This document shows, piece by piece, positions 1-6,583 of a stretch of 9,718 nucleotides of DNA (position 1 is its first letter; each line of letters begins with the position of its first letter). The notes under the pieces were generated by a model. It had not been told where the DNA came from. It saw only the letters and a program-made list of their open reading frames with translations, and made no database searches. The stretch comes from Atopobiaceae bacterium UBA5363 (GTDB lineage Bacteria; Actinomycetota; Coriobacteriia; Coriobacteriales; Atopobiaceae), in the NCBI GenBank assembly GCA_002407925.1, contig DHPN01000008.1, forward strand, positions 14,104 through 23,821, given 5' to 3'. The position numbers and the translations under genes were made by a program.

Positions 1-168
1 GACTCATGTGGCTTGCCCCTGGAGTTTGCCGATGAGAGGCTGTCATCGAGCGAGGCAAAGCGCGTGCTTCGCGAGGAGGGGCTATCCGAGCGAGAGATGC
101 GTGGCAAACTTGACATGGTGGCCGCATCCCTCTTCTTGCAAGCATGGCTTGATGCGCAAAAGAAATAG
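1..168 (+). CDS. ruvX: RuvX/YqgF family Holliday junction resolvase-like protein, C-terminal part
   Basis: Only the last 55 codons and the stop (TAG 166-168) lie in the window; the start is upstream. The reading frame gives a DERLSSSEAKRVL segment, which matches the conserved DERL(S/T)-x-x-x-A motif of RuvX. It then continues through a charged helix to a MVAASLFLQAWLD end that matches the family's D-x-x-AA-x-x-x-L-Q-x-[YW]-L terminus. The family has an RNase H-like fold and is linked to 16S pre-rRNA 5'-end processing and to Holliday-junction resolution. The stop is 9 bases before the chosen mltG start, and the mltG Shine-Dalgarno AGAGG overlaps this stop, so the two are probably cotranscribed and coupled. 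ruvX next to mltG is a common bacterial arrangement. The family is sure from the motifs; the catalytic N-terminal aspartate is outside the window. Confidence 0.88.
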   Translation, partial: DSCGLPLEFADERLSSSEAKRVLREEGLSEREMRGKLDMVAASLFLQAWLDAQKK

Positions 169-177
169 AGGATGACC

Positions 178-1476
178 ATGTCCAACAACGACGGCAAGAC
201 TCACCACGCTCGGCATAGCAGCCGGACGCCTGCTGCCGCGGCGGGCAGTAGCGGCGCCGCGCGCATGGCAAGCGCGAGAAAGATTTCGCGGCGCACGGCC
301 GAACTTACGCAGCGCATGGGCGCATCCTCCCGTCGAGGGCGGCAAGGCCATGAGAGAAGGACGGCCTGCAGCTTTCGCGGCCTCTCTGCCGACAGGCGAG
401 GCAGCAGGCGAAAGGCGGCTAGCAAAAGGCCTTTGTATATCGCTGTCATTGCCGTTGCCTCCATCGCTGTCGTTGGTGCGCTTCTCGTTGCCCACAGCTT
501 CTTTGGCTTCCTCTCCTCAAACCAGCAGCAGAAGACCTCGGTGACCGCGGGGCAGCAGGTGACAGTTACCATTGCCGAAGGGACGGGGGGCAGCGAAATT
601 GCCCAGATGCTCGCCGATGACGGCGTCATCTCCGATGCGTCTACGTTTCTCTCGGCAGCGCAAAAGCAGAACGTCGACTCGGAGTTCAAGCCAGGGACCT
701 ATTCGTTTGTCACGGGCTCTGACGTGCAGAATGTGATAGATCGCCTCATAGCGGGTCCAAATACCTCTGAGAACAGCATCACGGTGACAGAGGGGCTTAC
801 CCTGTCCCAGATCGCCAACCTCGTCGAACAAAACCTCGGTATCTCGGTAGCTGACTTCACCACCCAGGCGAAGGCGTCAAACTATGTGGGCGATTACCCC
901 TTCTTGCAAGGGGCCGTCTCAAGTGGCTCGGACACCCTGGAAGGCTATCTCTATCCCAAGACGTATGACTTTAGCGGCCAGAGCCCAACGGCTGACACGG
1001 TCATCCGTGCGATGCTCGACCAATTCCAAAAGGAGGTCGCCTCGCTTGACTTCGCGACAGCTGAGGCCTCGCTGGAGTCGGGCTACGGCGTGACGATGTC
1101 AGACTATGACGTCTTGACGCTCGCCTCCATCATTGAAAGGGAGGCGCTGACCGACGAGCAGCGGCCCAAGATTGCCTCTGTCTTCTACAACCGGCTGAAG
1201 ATAGGCATGTACCTCGACAGTGATGCGACGATGGGCTACGTGACCGGTGGGGACGTCAGTGCCGAGGACCTTGAGACCGACAGCCCCTATAACAGCTACC
1301 TACATGCCGGGCTGCCGCCCACCCCTATTTGCTCGCCGGGGCTGGCCTCTATCCAATCGGCGCTCTCACCGTCGAGCACAAGCTACTATTACTTTTGGAT
1401 CACGTCTTTCGAGGAGGTCTTTTCCGAGACCTACGAGGAGCATCAGCAGGCAATCAGCGCTGCCCAAGGTAGCTAG
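178..1476 (+). CDS. mltG: Endolytic murein transglycosylase MltG (YceG family)
   Basis: The product (432 aa) is an inner-membrane lytic transglycosylase that cleaves nascent glycan strands and so sets peptidoglycan chain length. Visible order: a basic Arg/Ser/Ala-rich cytoplasmic tail (residues 1-84), one membrane helix (about 86-108), a small LysM-like region starting near the VTVTIAEGTGGSEIA segment, then the YceG catalytic domain. The catalytic glutamate is E320 in the SIIEREA motif, followed by the family signatures SVFYNRL, D-x-DAT, and LHAGLPPTPICSPG. I chose ATG 178 over ATG 172 because AGAGG at 167-171 is correctly spaced only for 178; the alternative adds two residues. The cytoplasmic tail is much longer than in E. 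coli MltG, where the helix is almost at the N-terminus. The stop is 18 bases before the next gene. The family assignment is firm; the role of the tail is unknown. Confidence 0.95.
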   Translation: MSNNDGKTHHARHSSRTPAAAAGSSGAARMASARKISRRTAELTQRMGASSRRGRQGHERRTACSFRGLSADRRGSRRKAASKRPLYIAVIAVASIAVVGALLVAHSFFGFLSSNQQQKTSVTAGQQVTVTIAEGTGGSEIAQMLADDGVISDASTFLSAAQKQNVDSEFKPGTYSFVTGSDVQNVIDRLIAGPNTSENSITVTEGLTLSQIANLVEQNLGISVADFTTQAKASNYVGDYPFLQGAVSSGSDTLEGYLYPKTYDFSGQSPTADTVIRAMLDQFQKEVASLDFATAEASLESGYGVTMSDYDVLTLASIIEREALTDEQRPKIASVFYNRLKIGMYLDSDATMGYVTGGDVSAEDLETDSPYNSYLHAGLPPTPICSPGLASIQSALSPSSTSYYYFWITSFEEVFSETYEEHQQAISAAQGS

Positions 1477-1494
1477 GGGAGGATTGAAGGCCGT

Positions 1495-2013
1495 ATGTCG
1501 TTGCTGCGCCCCACATACTATGTATCTTCATTGCCGGAGGTTGAGGTGGACAAGCTTGCGGCAGGGGGCATCCGCTGCATTTTGCTCGATCGTGACAATA
1601 CCTGCGTGCCGCGTGACACAGGCGTGATTCCCCAGGAGGTCATCGCATGGTTCGCAGCAGCGCGCAGCCAAGGGATGCAGCTATGCTTAGTCTCAAACAA
1701 CATCCATGGCAGCCAAGTGCAAAAGTCAGCTGACGTGCTCGGTGCCGACTGCGTGACCTTCGCCATGAAGCCTGCGCCCTTTGCGATCTGGAAGGCTTTG
1801 GCGCAAGAGGGGGTTCCCGCCGAGCAGGCTATCATGATCGGTGACCAGATGCTGACGGACATGGCTGCCGGCAATCTCGCAGGGCTTCGGACGATTCTTA
1901 TTCGACCTCAATCGCAGGTTGATCTTTGGTATACGCAAATCTTTCGAAAAGTCGAGCATATGCTGCTTGGCAAGCAGAAATTTAAAGGTGAAGTAGAGAG
2001 TGAGGAAGGTTAG
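1495..2013 (+). CDS. yqeG: YqeG family HAD (subclass IIIA) phosphatase
   Basis: A 172-aa soluble protein with the four HAD motifs. Motif I is LLDRDNT with D32 as nucleophile and D34 as acid/base, motif II is LVSNN (S67), motif III is K92 in MKPAP, and motif IV is IGDQMLTD with D117 and D122. The N-terminal LLRPTYYVSSLPEV is the usual start of YqeG proteins. The DxDNT form of motif I and the GDQxxTD form of motif IV separate this group from other HAD proteins, and relatives include mitochondrial phosphatidylglycerophosphate phosphatases (GEP4/PTPMT-like roles). The bacterial substrate is not established. ATG 1495 has a GGGGAGG at about 1476-1482, slightly far away but the only good candidate. 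The stop is two bases before the aroK start, and the aroK ribosome-binding site lies inside this gene's last codons. Confident for family, not for substrate. Confidence 0.9.
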   Translation: MSLLRPTYYVSSLPEVEVDKLAAGGIRCILLDRDNTCVPRDTGVIPQEVIAWFAAARSQGMQLCLVSNNIHGSQVQKSADVLGADCVTFAMKPAPFAIWKALAQEGVPAEQAIMIGDQMLTDMAAGNLAGLRTILIRPQSQVDLWYTQIFRKVEHMLLGKQKFKGEVESEEG

Positions 2014-2015
2014 GA

Positions 2016-2561
2016 ATGGAGGTAGGCGAAGGATACGTGGTTCACGAGGGCTGCGACCATATCTTCTTCGTTGGCTTTCTCGGTGCCGGCAAGTCCACCC
2101 TTGCACGCAACCTTGGACGCATGTTTCATCGAGACTATGTAGATACCGACCGCCTTGTCGAGAGACAGATGCGCAAAAGTGTCTGCGAAATATTCGAGCA
2201 AGATGGAGAAGAAGCTTTCCGCAGCGACGAAAGGGCAGTGCTACTGTCGCTGCGCTTGAAGAAGTCACTGCTTGTGAGTTGTGGCGGCGGCATCGTTGAA
2301 TGCTCTGAAAGCTGCGAGGCCATGCACGAGATGGGCGTTGTGGTGTATCTCGACGGTGCGCTTGACGACTCATTGCGCCAGATCCAGCATCCTGAGAAGA
2401 GGCCAGACCTTGGCTCGGTCGCCCATGCTCGCGAGCTCTACCTGCACCGTCGACCACTCTATCAGCATGTGGCAGACTATGTCATTGACATTCGCAATCA
2501 CACGTTTGAGCAGGTTGCCACTGAGGCGGCAGAGCTGCTCTGGGAGGAGGGCCTACTGTGA
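2016..2561 (+). CDS. aroK: Shikimate kinase
   Basis: The 181-aa cytosolic P-loop kinase phosphorylates shikimate to shikimate 3-phosphate with ATP, in chorismate synthesis. All key elements are present. They are the Walker A motif GFLGAGKST (K26), the DTD shikimate-binding motif (D42, D44), GEEAFRSDE with R68, the Walker B-like CGGGIV (G89-G91), the lid arginine R128 in EKRPDL, and R144 in RRPLY, which matches the substrate-binding arginine near the C-terminus. Length and spacing are normal, so it looks functional. The ATG at 2016 has GAGGAAGG at 2002-2009 with proper spacing. The 3' end overlaps the next gene by four bases (GTGA), and that gene's ribosome-binding site GGGAGGAGGG (2542-2551) is inside aroK, so the pair is translationally coupled. 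aroE, aroC and aroQ are not in the window. Confidence 0.95.
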   Translation: MEVGEGYVVHEGCDHIFFVGFLGAGKSTLARNLGRMFHRDYVDTDRLVERQMRKSVCEIFEQDGEEAFRSDERAVLLSLRLKKSLLVSCGGGIVECSESCEAMHEMGVVVYLDGALDDSLRQIQHPEKRPDLGSVAHARELYLHRRPLYQHVADYVIDIRNHTFEQVATEAAELLWEEGLL

Positions 2562-3979
2562 GCGCAACAGGACCTGATACGCACGACTTGGACGGCATCG
2601 TGGATTCCGACGCTGATCTCGACAGTGATGAGGATAGAGTCACCCCGGCAGACGCTATGGCCAGCGGGCAGGCGCCTGCGCCTGCTACCGTTGATGTTGC
2701 CATGGATGCCGGGTCTGTCGAGGGTGGGAGCGCGGACAGCGATGCCGATTCGAATGCAGATTTGGACGACAATGCCCATGCTGGCGTCGGCATGGATGCG
2801 CATCCGGATGCTGATGCCGACATGAATGCCGATGCAAGCGCCGATGATGAAGCAACAGGCCCCGATGCGCAGCCGTCGGATTTCGTTGCTCCCATTCGGC
2901 AGTGGATATCTCTGCCGAAGGGCTCTTGTGACGTACGGGTGGGGACGGGCATCGCGGACAGCATAGGAGAGATCTTGCGTGGGCCATCCGCAGGTCGTCG
3001 CGTTTGCGCGCTGTTCGTAGAGCAGGATGTCGACGCCGCATTGCTTGAGCTTGTACAGCGGCAACTGTGTGACGCTGGCTTCAATGTCCAGACCGTGACT
3101 CTGCACGAAGCTGTGCAGCGCACGCCAGAGGCCGTCGTGTCCTTCTTTCATGAGCTGGCGCGTCTCCATGTGACGATCGATGACCTCGTCTGCGCCGTTG
3201 GGCATGTGAACTTGCTTTCGCTTGCAACGAGCGCCTGCAACAGCTGGTGTAGCGGGGTCTCCCTGACATGCATACCCCTTGACAGCGCAAGCGCGCTTGA
3301 AGGCGTCATCTCGCCCCGTGGGCTTGACATTGACGGCAAGTCAGAGCTCATCGACGTCAGAGGCTGCGCAAAGCATCTCTTTGTCGACCTCAGTATCATT
3401 AACTGTGATCCTCAGGTTGAGTCTTCTCGCCTCATGAGGGCCCTTGCCGCCCGCATTGCGATGGCAGACGCGGAGAAGTCCTACAGCGCGCTGTGGGATC
3501 GTGCGCAGGAGCTTGCCTCCGGCGACACGCATGCCATTGCAGACCAGCTCGTTGAGACGCTGCGATCGAGCGGACGCCTTGCGACGTCCACCTCCATCGG
3601 GTTGCGCCAGGCCCTTGGGTTCGGCGGTACTTTCGTGCGTGCGCTGCAGGCGCTACTGCCTGATGATGTACCGGAGTCTACGTTGGTCGCAGAGGCGCTC
3701 CGCTTTACCACGCGCTTGTCTTGTGGCAAAGGGGAGCTGAGCGTCGAGGACGTCCTGATGTCAGATGAGCTGCTCGAGCGCCTCGACTTGCCTCAGCTCA
3801 CTTGCCATGTTGACCCGGATCTGATGATCCGCGCACTGAAGGAGGATCGCTTCCTGCGGAGTAGCCGCTTCCTGCTTGGGTTGCCGCGCTCCCTGGGGCG
3901 TGTGCGCCTCTCGACGATTGATGACGAGTTGCTTGCTGAGCATGTATGCGCGTGGTGTGCCAGCAGGGATCAAAAGTAA
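2558..3979 (+). CDS. aroB: Degenerate 3-dehydroquinate synthase homolog with acidic N-terminal domain
   Basis: A 473-aa protein in the normal aroB position after aroK. Residues from about 114 onward align with AroB along their length; for example GKSELID matches the GKN-x-IGAF region, GLRQALGFGGTF matches GLR-x-LNLGHTF, and a C-terminal LKEDRFLRSSRFLLGLPRSLG matches the DKK...LPLAIG region. The catalytic features are absent. The GGGxxxD motif is GHVNLLS (215-221), VDSSVGGKT is LEGVISPRG with Lys replaced by R254, GLAEVIK is ALAARIA with the metal-ligand Glu replaced by A298, and GHTFGH is GGTFVR with both His replaced (G357, R361). The HGE metal-ligand region is about S374, with no His. Residues 1-108 are an Asp/Ala-rich, probably disordered segment. 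The GTG start is chosen for its strong ribosome-binding site and 4-base overlap with aroK. It is an intact reading frame of 473 codons, not an obvious pseudogene. The homology is confident; catalytic activity as AroB is doubtful. Confidence 0.82.
   Translation: MSATGPDTHDLDGIVDSDADLDSDEDRVTPADAMASGQAPAPATVDVAMDAGSVEGGSADSDADSNADLDDNAHAGVGMDAHPDADADMNADASADDEATGPDAQPSDFVAPIRQWISLPKGSCDVRVGTGIADSIGEILRGPSAGRRVCALFVEQDVDAALLELVQRQLCDAGFNVQTVTLHEAVQRTPEAVVSFFHELARLHVTIDDLVCAVGHVNLLSLATSACNSWCSGVSLTCIPLDSASALEGVISPRGLDIDGKSELIDVRGCAKHLFVDLSIINCDPQVESSRLMRALAARIAMADAEKSYSALWDRAQELASGDTHAIADQLVETLRSSGRLATSTSIGLRQALGFGGTFVRALQALLPDDVPESTLVAEALRFTTRLSCGKGELSVEDVLMSDELLERLDLPQLTCHVDPDLMIRALKEDRFLRSSRFLLGLPRSLGRVRLSTIDDELLAEHVCAWCASRDQK
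2588..2881 (+). repeat. Degenerate Asp-Ala-encoding repeat tract in the aroB-like gene
   Basis: This stretch repeatedly uses GAT/GAC next to GCC/GCT/GCA/GCG codons, giving a loose hexamer (Asp-Ala) periodicity, densest at about 2735-2855. By hand count the first 108 residues contain about 27 Asp and 23 Ala, one Arg and no Lys. The hexamers differ from each other at many positions, so this is an old or diverged simple repeat, not a recent expansion. The minus strand of the same stretch is open in several frames, which explains the long spurious ORFs there. Confidence 0.55.
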
Positions 3980-4109
3980 TTCATTCACATGCGTGAGGGT
4001 TGTATGCATGGGTGCTGAGATGTCCACGCGTCGTCACAACCGCTTCGCTGCCACGACTACACTGCTGAGGCGGTATCTGGAGGCAAGACCAAGGAAAGAA
4101 GGACAAAAC

Positions 4110-5237
4110 ATGTCGGATCGACAGGTGCTTGCACAGCGCGTCGCGCGTGTGAGGGAGCTGATGCAACGGCGTGGCTATGACGCTGTGATCCTACGCAACA
4201 ATCCTGACTTGCGCTGGCTCACTGGCGCCGAGCGCACGTTTGATTTCGAGAACGCCCACACAGCCTTTGTGACACCTGAAGGGCTGTGGCTGCACACTGA
4301 CTCGCGTTACTTCGGGACGTTTCAGGCGCGCCTGGGCGCTGACACGCCTTGGAAGCTCGATGAGCAACTCATAGATGGACCTGCATGGGCCGTTGAGCGC
4401 GTTGCTGAGACGGGTGCGCGCGTCGTTGCCGTCGAAGACACGGTCGACTTGGCTTTCTTTGACGCATTCAAGCAGGAGTGCGCCAAGGCTTCAGTGGCCT
4501 GCCTCACACCGCGACTGCATGGCGACATCGCGTCTCGCCTTCGTGCGTCCAAAGATGAGCAGGAGCTTGAGCTCATGCGTGAGGCGCAGCGCATCACTGA
4601 TGCAGCTTTCCGCCACATTGTCTCGTTTATGCGCGCGGGTCAAACAGAACTTAGGGTTCGAGTCGAACTTGAGGATTATATGCTCACCCATGGCGCGGAG
4701 GAGCTTTCCTTCGGTACGATCATCGCAGCTGGACCCAATGGTGCCAACCCGCATGCTCAGCCGAGCGAATATGTGCTTAAAGAAGGTGACATGGTCGTCA
4801 TGGATTATGGGGCCTGCTATCACGACTATCACGCTGACATGACGCGTACTGTCTGCGTAGGAGAGCCCAGCGAAGAGCAGCGCCAAGTGTATGGCGTCGT
4901 ACGCAAGACCAATGAGACCTGTGCCGCTGCAATCCATACTGGCGTCAGCTGCCGTAAGATCCACGAGCTTGCTGTTAAGACGATCTCAGATGCCGGATAT
5001 GGTGACTACTTCAAGCATGGACTCGGTCACGGTGTCGGCGTTGAGATCCATGAGCAGCCACGTTTTTCACGCACGAGCGAAGACGTGCTCATGGCGGGTG
5101 CGGTTATTACCGATGAGCCAGGTATCTATTTGCCTGGTAAGTTTGGTGTGCGTATAGAAGACTGCGGTGTTGTGGATGAGAGGGGTTATCATCCGTTCTC
5201 AGAAATCGGTCATGATCTTGTTTGCGTTGGCCGTTAG
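4110..5237 (+). CDS. pepP: M24B metallopeptidase, Xaa-Pro aminopeptidase/dipeptidase type
   Basis: A 375-aa cytosolic peptidase that releases residues N-terminal to proline. An N-terminal creatinase-like domain (about 1-125, including LRWLTGAERTFDFENA) precedes the pita-bread catalytic domain. The five dinuclear-metal ligands are all present: D232 (VMDYG), D243 (ADMTRT), H307 (GLGHGVG), E336 (TDEPGIY) and E350 (VRIEDCG), and H314 (VEIHE) is the usual extra active-site histidine. ATG 4110 is preferred because it follows AGAAGGA (4097-4103) and starts like other family members. The frame stays open upstream, and ATG 4008 with GAGGG at 3995-3999 would add 34 basic residues. The 130-base gap 3980-4109 after the aroB-like stop shows no terminator. 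PepP versus PepQ (dipeptidase) cannot be settled from sequence, so the symbol is provisional. In many Actinobacteria this gene directly precedes efp; here it is separated by the PTS genes. Confidence 0.92.
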   Translation: MSDRQVLAQRVARVRELMQRRGYDAVILRNNPDLRWLTGAERTFDFENAHTAFVTPEGLWLHTDSRYFGTFQARLGADTPWKLDEQLIDGPAWAVERVAETGARVVAVEDTVDLAFFDAFKQECAKASVACLTPRLHGDIASRLRASKDEQELELMREAQRITDAAFRHIVSFMRAGQTELRVRVELEDYMLTHGAEELSFGTIIAAGPNGANPHAQPSEYVLKEGDMVVMDYGACYHDYHADMTRTVCVGEPSEEQRQVYGVVRKTNETCAAAIHTGVSCRKIHELAVKTISDAGYGDYFKHGLGHGVGVEIHEQPRFSRTSEDVLMAGAVITDEPGIYLPGKFGVRIEDCGVVDERGYHPFSEIGHDLVCVGR

Positions 5238-5238
5238 G

Positions 5239-5255
5239 ACGGTAGCTGCTACCGT
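5239..5255 (+). terminator. Short GC-rich hairpin just after the peptidase stop
   Basis: ACGGTAG and CTACCGT form a perfect 7-bp stem around a 3-base loop, two bases after the TAG stop. Only three T residues follow, so it is weak as an intrinsic terminator by itself. It may protect the mRNA 3' end or assist the stronger terminator at 5313-5349. Confidence 0.4.
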
Positions 5256-5300
5256 TTGCGGAATGCAGTAGTCAATGCAATGACTTCTTTTAAAAATTGA

Positions 5301-5312
5301 ACTTTCGAAAGT
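5301..5312. promoter_or_regulatory. 12-base perfect palindrome ACTTTCGAAAGT
   Basis: A perfect dyad with centre TTCGAA lies immediately upstream of the terminator stem (which starts at 5313). It could be a repressor operator or a fortuitous dyad. No family-specific operator is recognised, and it is upstream of, not within, the likely PTS promoter region. Confidence 0.3.
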
Positions 5313-5349
5313 GACCAGATGGCATCAATAGCTGTCATCTGGTCTTTTT
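5313..5349 (+). terminator. Intrinsic terminator ending the ruvX-to-peptidase transcript
   Basis: GACCAGATG (5313-5321) pairs perfectly with CATCTGGTC (5336-5344), a 9-bp stem with a 14-base loop, followed directly by TTTTT (5345-5349). This is a standard rho-independent structure and separates the housekeeping cluster from the PTS operon. Confidence 0.82.
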
Positions 5350-5599
5350 ATGGTTTTGTGGGAGGCAAGCAAAATATTTTTTTAATTGCTTAACTCATTT
5401 AATTAAGACTTGTATTCAAAATGTCCTTGTGATGCAGAGATATGTTGGTTTAAAGTACGGTGTGTGTGCAAGATGTGAAGGAGAAGAAGTTCTTGTGTTC
5501 TTTTGATGAGCTTCTTCCTAGTGAGGGAGGGATGCGTATGCAGCTTTTCGTCCCTGTAACTACCGGCAGGAATGCCACGTTCAACGAGGGAGGAGCACG
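5350..5599 (+). promoter_or_regulatory. AT-rich promoter/leader region of the PTS operon
   Basis: This 250-base gap holds the likely PTS operon control region. It is clearly more AT-rich (especially 5371-5455) than the flanking genes. The best promoter-like pair I see is TTGTGA (5427-5432) and TTAAAG (5450-5455), 17 bases apart, a weak match. TTGCTT (5386-5391) with TTGTAT (5410-5415) is another weak option. No sigma-54 -24/-12 element was found. GAAGAAG (5483-5489) and CTTCTTC (5511-5517) could pair in the leader RNA. The 3' part contains two Shine-Dalgarno motifs, one for a small ORF and one for the IIAB gene. No regulator gene is nearby. Confidence 0.4.
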
Positions 5600-5603
5600 A
5601 TGA
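5538..5603 (+). CDS. Possible 21-codon leader ORF coupled to the PTS IIAB gene
   Basis: ATG 5538 follows a good Shine-Dalgarno sequence (GGAGG at 5526-5530, spacing 7) and encodes MQLFVPVTTGRNATFNEGGAR. Its TGA (5601-5603) overlaps the IIAB start codon as ATGA, a classical translational-coupling geometry. ATG 5532 would add two residues but is too close to the ribosome-binding site. The frame is open further upstream to a TAA at 5451, with GTG codons at 5460, 5466 and 5475 but no good ribosome-binding site for them. The peptide is not recognised and has no membrane segment. It could be a leader peptide that tunes PTS translation, or chance, since such a short ORF is weak evidence. Confidence 0.33.
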   Translation: MQLFVPVTTGRNATFNEGGAR

Positions 5604-6550
5604 CCGGCATTGTTGTTGCCTCGCATGGCAATCTGTCCGAGGGTTTGTTAAACACCCTTAGCATGTTTATGCCTGGTGAAAAAAACCTCGAAGCCTGCGT
5701 CCTGACACCTGACATGGGTCCGGATGCCTTCAAGGCAAAGCTCGTGGCTGCGGCTGATAAAATGGCCGATCCTGAGCAGGTTCTACTATTGGTCGATCTA
5801 TGGGGAGGCACGCCGTTTAACGTTGCCTCCGAATTGCTCGCAGGTCATCCGAGTTGGGCTCTCATAACGGGTGTCAATTTACCGCTGCTTATGGAAGCCG
5901 TCTCCGATCGTGATGATAAGATCTCGGCTCATGACCTTGCTAAGCAGCTCATTGTTGTTGGTCGCTCTGGCATTAAAGTAAAACCCGAGTCGATTATGCC
6001 AAAGCGCAAGGCTGCAGCAGCTGGCTCCAACTATGTGTCGTCGAGCAACAAGCCTCTCGAATTGGGCTTAGTCCGTGTTGATGGACGCCTGCTGCATGGG
6101 CAGGTTGCAACTGTATGGTCAAAGGCTGTGCGTCCTACGCGCATCGTAGTCGTCTCTGATGGTGTCGCGCATAATGCTCTTCGTAAGACCATGATTACCG
6201 AGGCTGCACCTCCAGGAGTCAAAGCTACAGCTATTCCTGTACAGAAATTTATCGACGTGTGCAAAGATCCTCGCTTCAATGGCCAGCGCTTTATTGCGCT
6301 GTTTGAAAAGCCCCAAGATGTTGTTCGGGCTGTCGAAAGTGGCGTCAAGGTGAGCTCAGTTGACGTGGGCAACATGCCTGGTGGCGAGGGCAAAACTATG
6401 ATCGGCCATGACCTCAGCATGGACGCCGCAGACGTGCAGGCATTTAAGAGCCTGCGTGACAAGGGCATCGAGGTTTACTCCCAGAAGGTCCCGAATGACC
6501 CCAAGGAGGACATCTTCGGCCTCATCAAAAAAGCCGGAGAAATCAAGTAG
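5600..6550 (+). CDS. manX: Mannose-family PTS system, fused EIIA-EIIB (IIAB) subunit
   Basis: A 316-aa cytoplasmic phosphotransfer protein. The IIA domain (about 1-125) begins MTGIVVASHGNLS with the phospho-histidine H9 accepting phosphate from HPr, and has the DLWGGTPFN and ITGVNLPLL family signatures. A linker (about 130-154, Lys/Ala/Ser-rich) leads to the IIB domain (about 155-316) with VRVDGRLLHGQVATVW, where H166 is the second phosphorylation site, and VDVGNMPGGEGK. Phosphate passes from H9 to H166 and then to sugar bound in IIC/IID. Length matches ManX/ManL. GGGAGGAG at about 5588-5595 gives a good ribosome-binding site for ATG 5600. It is followed by IIC after 33 bases. The IIAB-IIC-IID-DUF956 set resembles the Firmicutes ManLMNO systems for mannose and glucose, so that specificity is likely, but other hexoses are possible. 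Confidence 0.95.
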   Translation: MTGIVVASHGNLSEGLLNTLSMFMPGEKNLEACVLTPDMGPDAFKAKLVAAADKMADPEQVLLLVDLWGGTPFNVASELLAGHPSWALITGVNLPLLMEAVSDRDDKISAHDLAKQLIVVGRSGIKVKPESIMPKRKAAAAGSNYVSSSNKPLELGLVRVDGRLLHGQVATVWSKAVRPTRIVVVSDGVAHNALRKTMITEAAPPGVKATAIPVQKFIDVCKDPRFNGQRFIALFEKPQDVVRAVESGVKVSSVDVGNMPGGEGKTMIGHDLSMDAADVQAFKSLRDKGIEVYSQKVPNDPKEDIFGLIKKAGEIK

Positions 6551-6583
6551 CTGCTCTTCTGACGTACGAAGGAGGATTAGAAC

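Noticed and set aside
2600..2860. Calcium-binding (DxDxDG-like) loops in the acidic tail
   Set aside because: Asp pairs such as DSDAD recur, but the glycine and downstream Glu of EF-hand or thrombospondin type 3 loops are missing, so no Ca-binding loop is supported.
1726..3205. Several long minus-strand open frames opposite yqeG, aroK and the aroB-like gene
   Set aside because: They are caused by GC-rich codons and by the Asp-Ala repeat tract. The + strand genes carry family motifs; the minus-strand translations have none and no plausible ribosome-binding sites.
5350..5599. Sigma-54 type promoter before the mannose PTS, as in many Firmicutes
   Set aside because: No GG-N10-GC pattern of the -24/-12 class with reasonable flanking bases was found.
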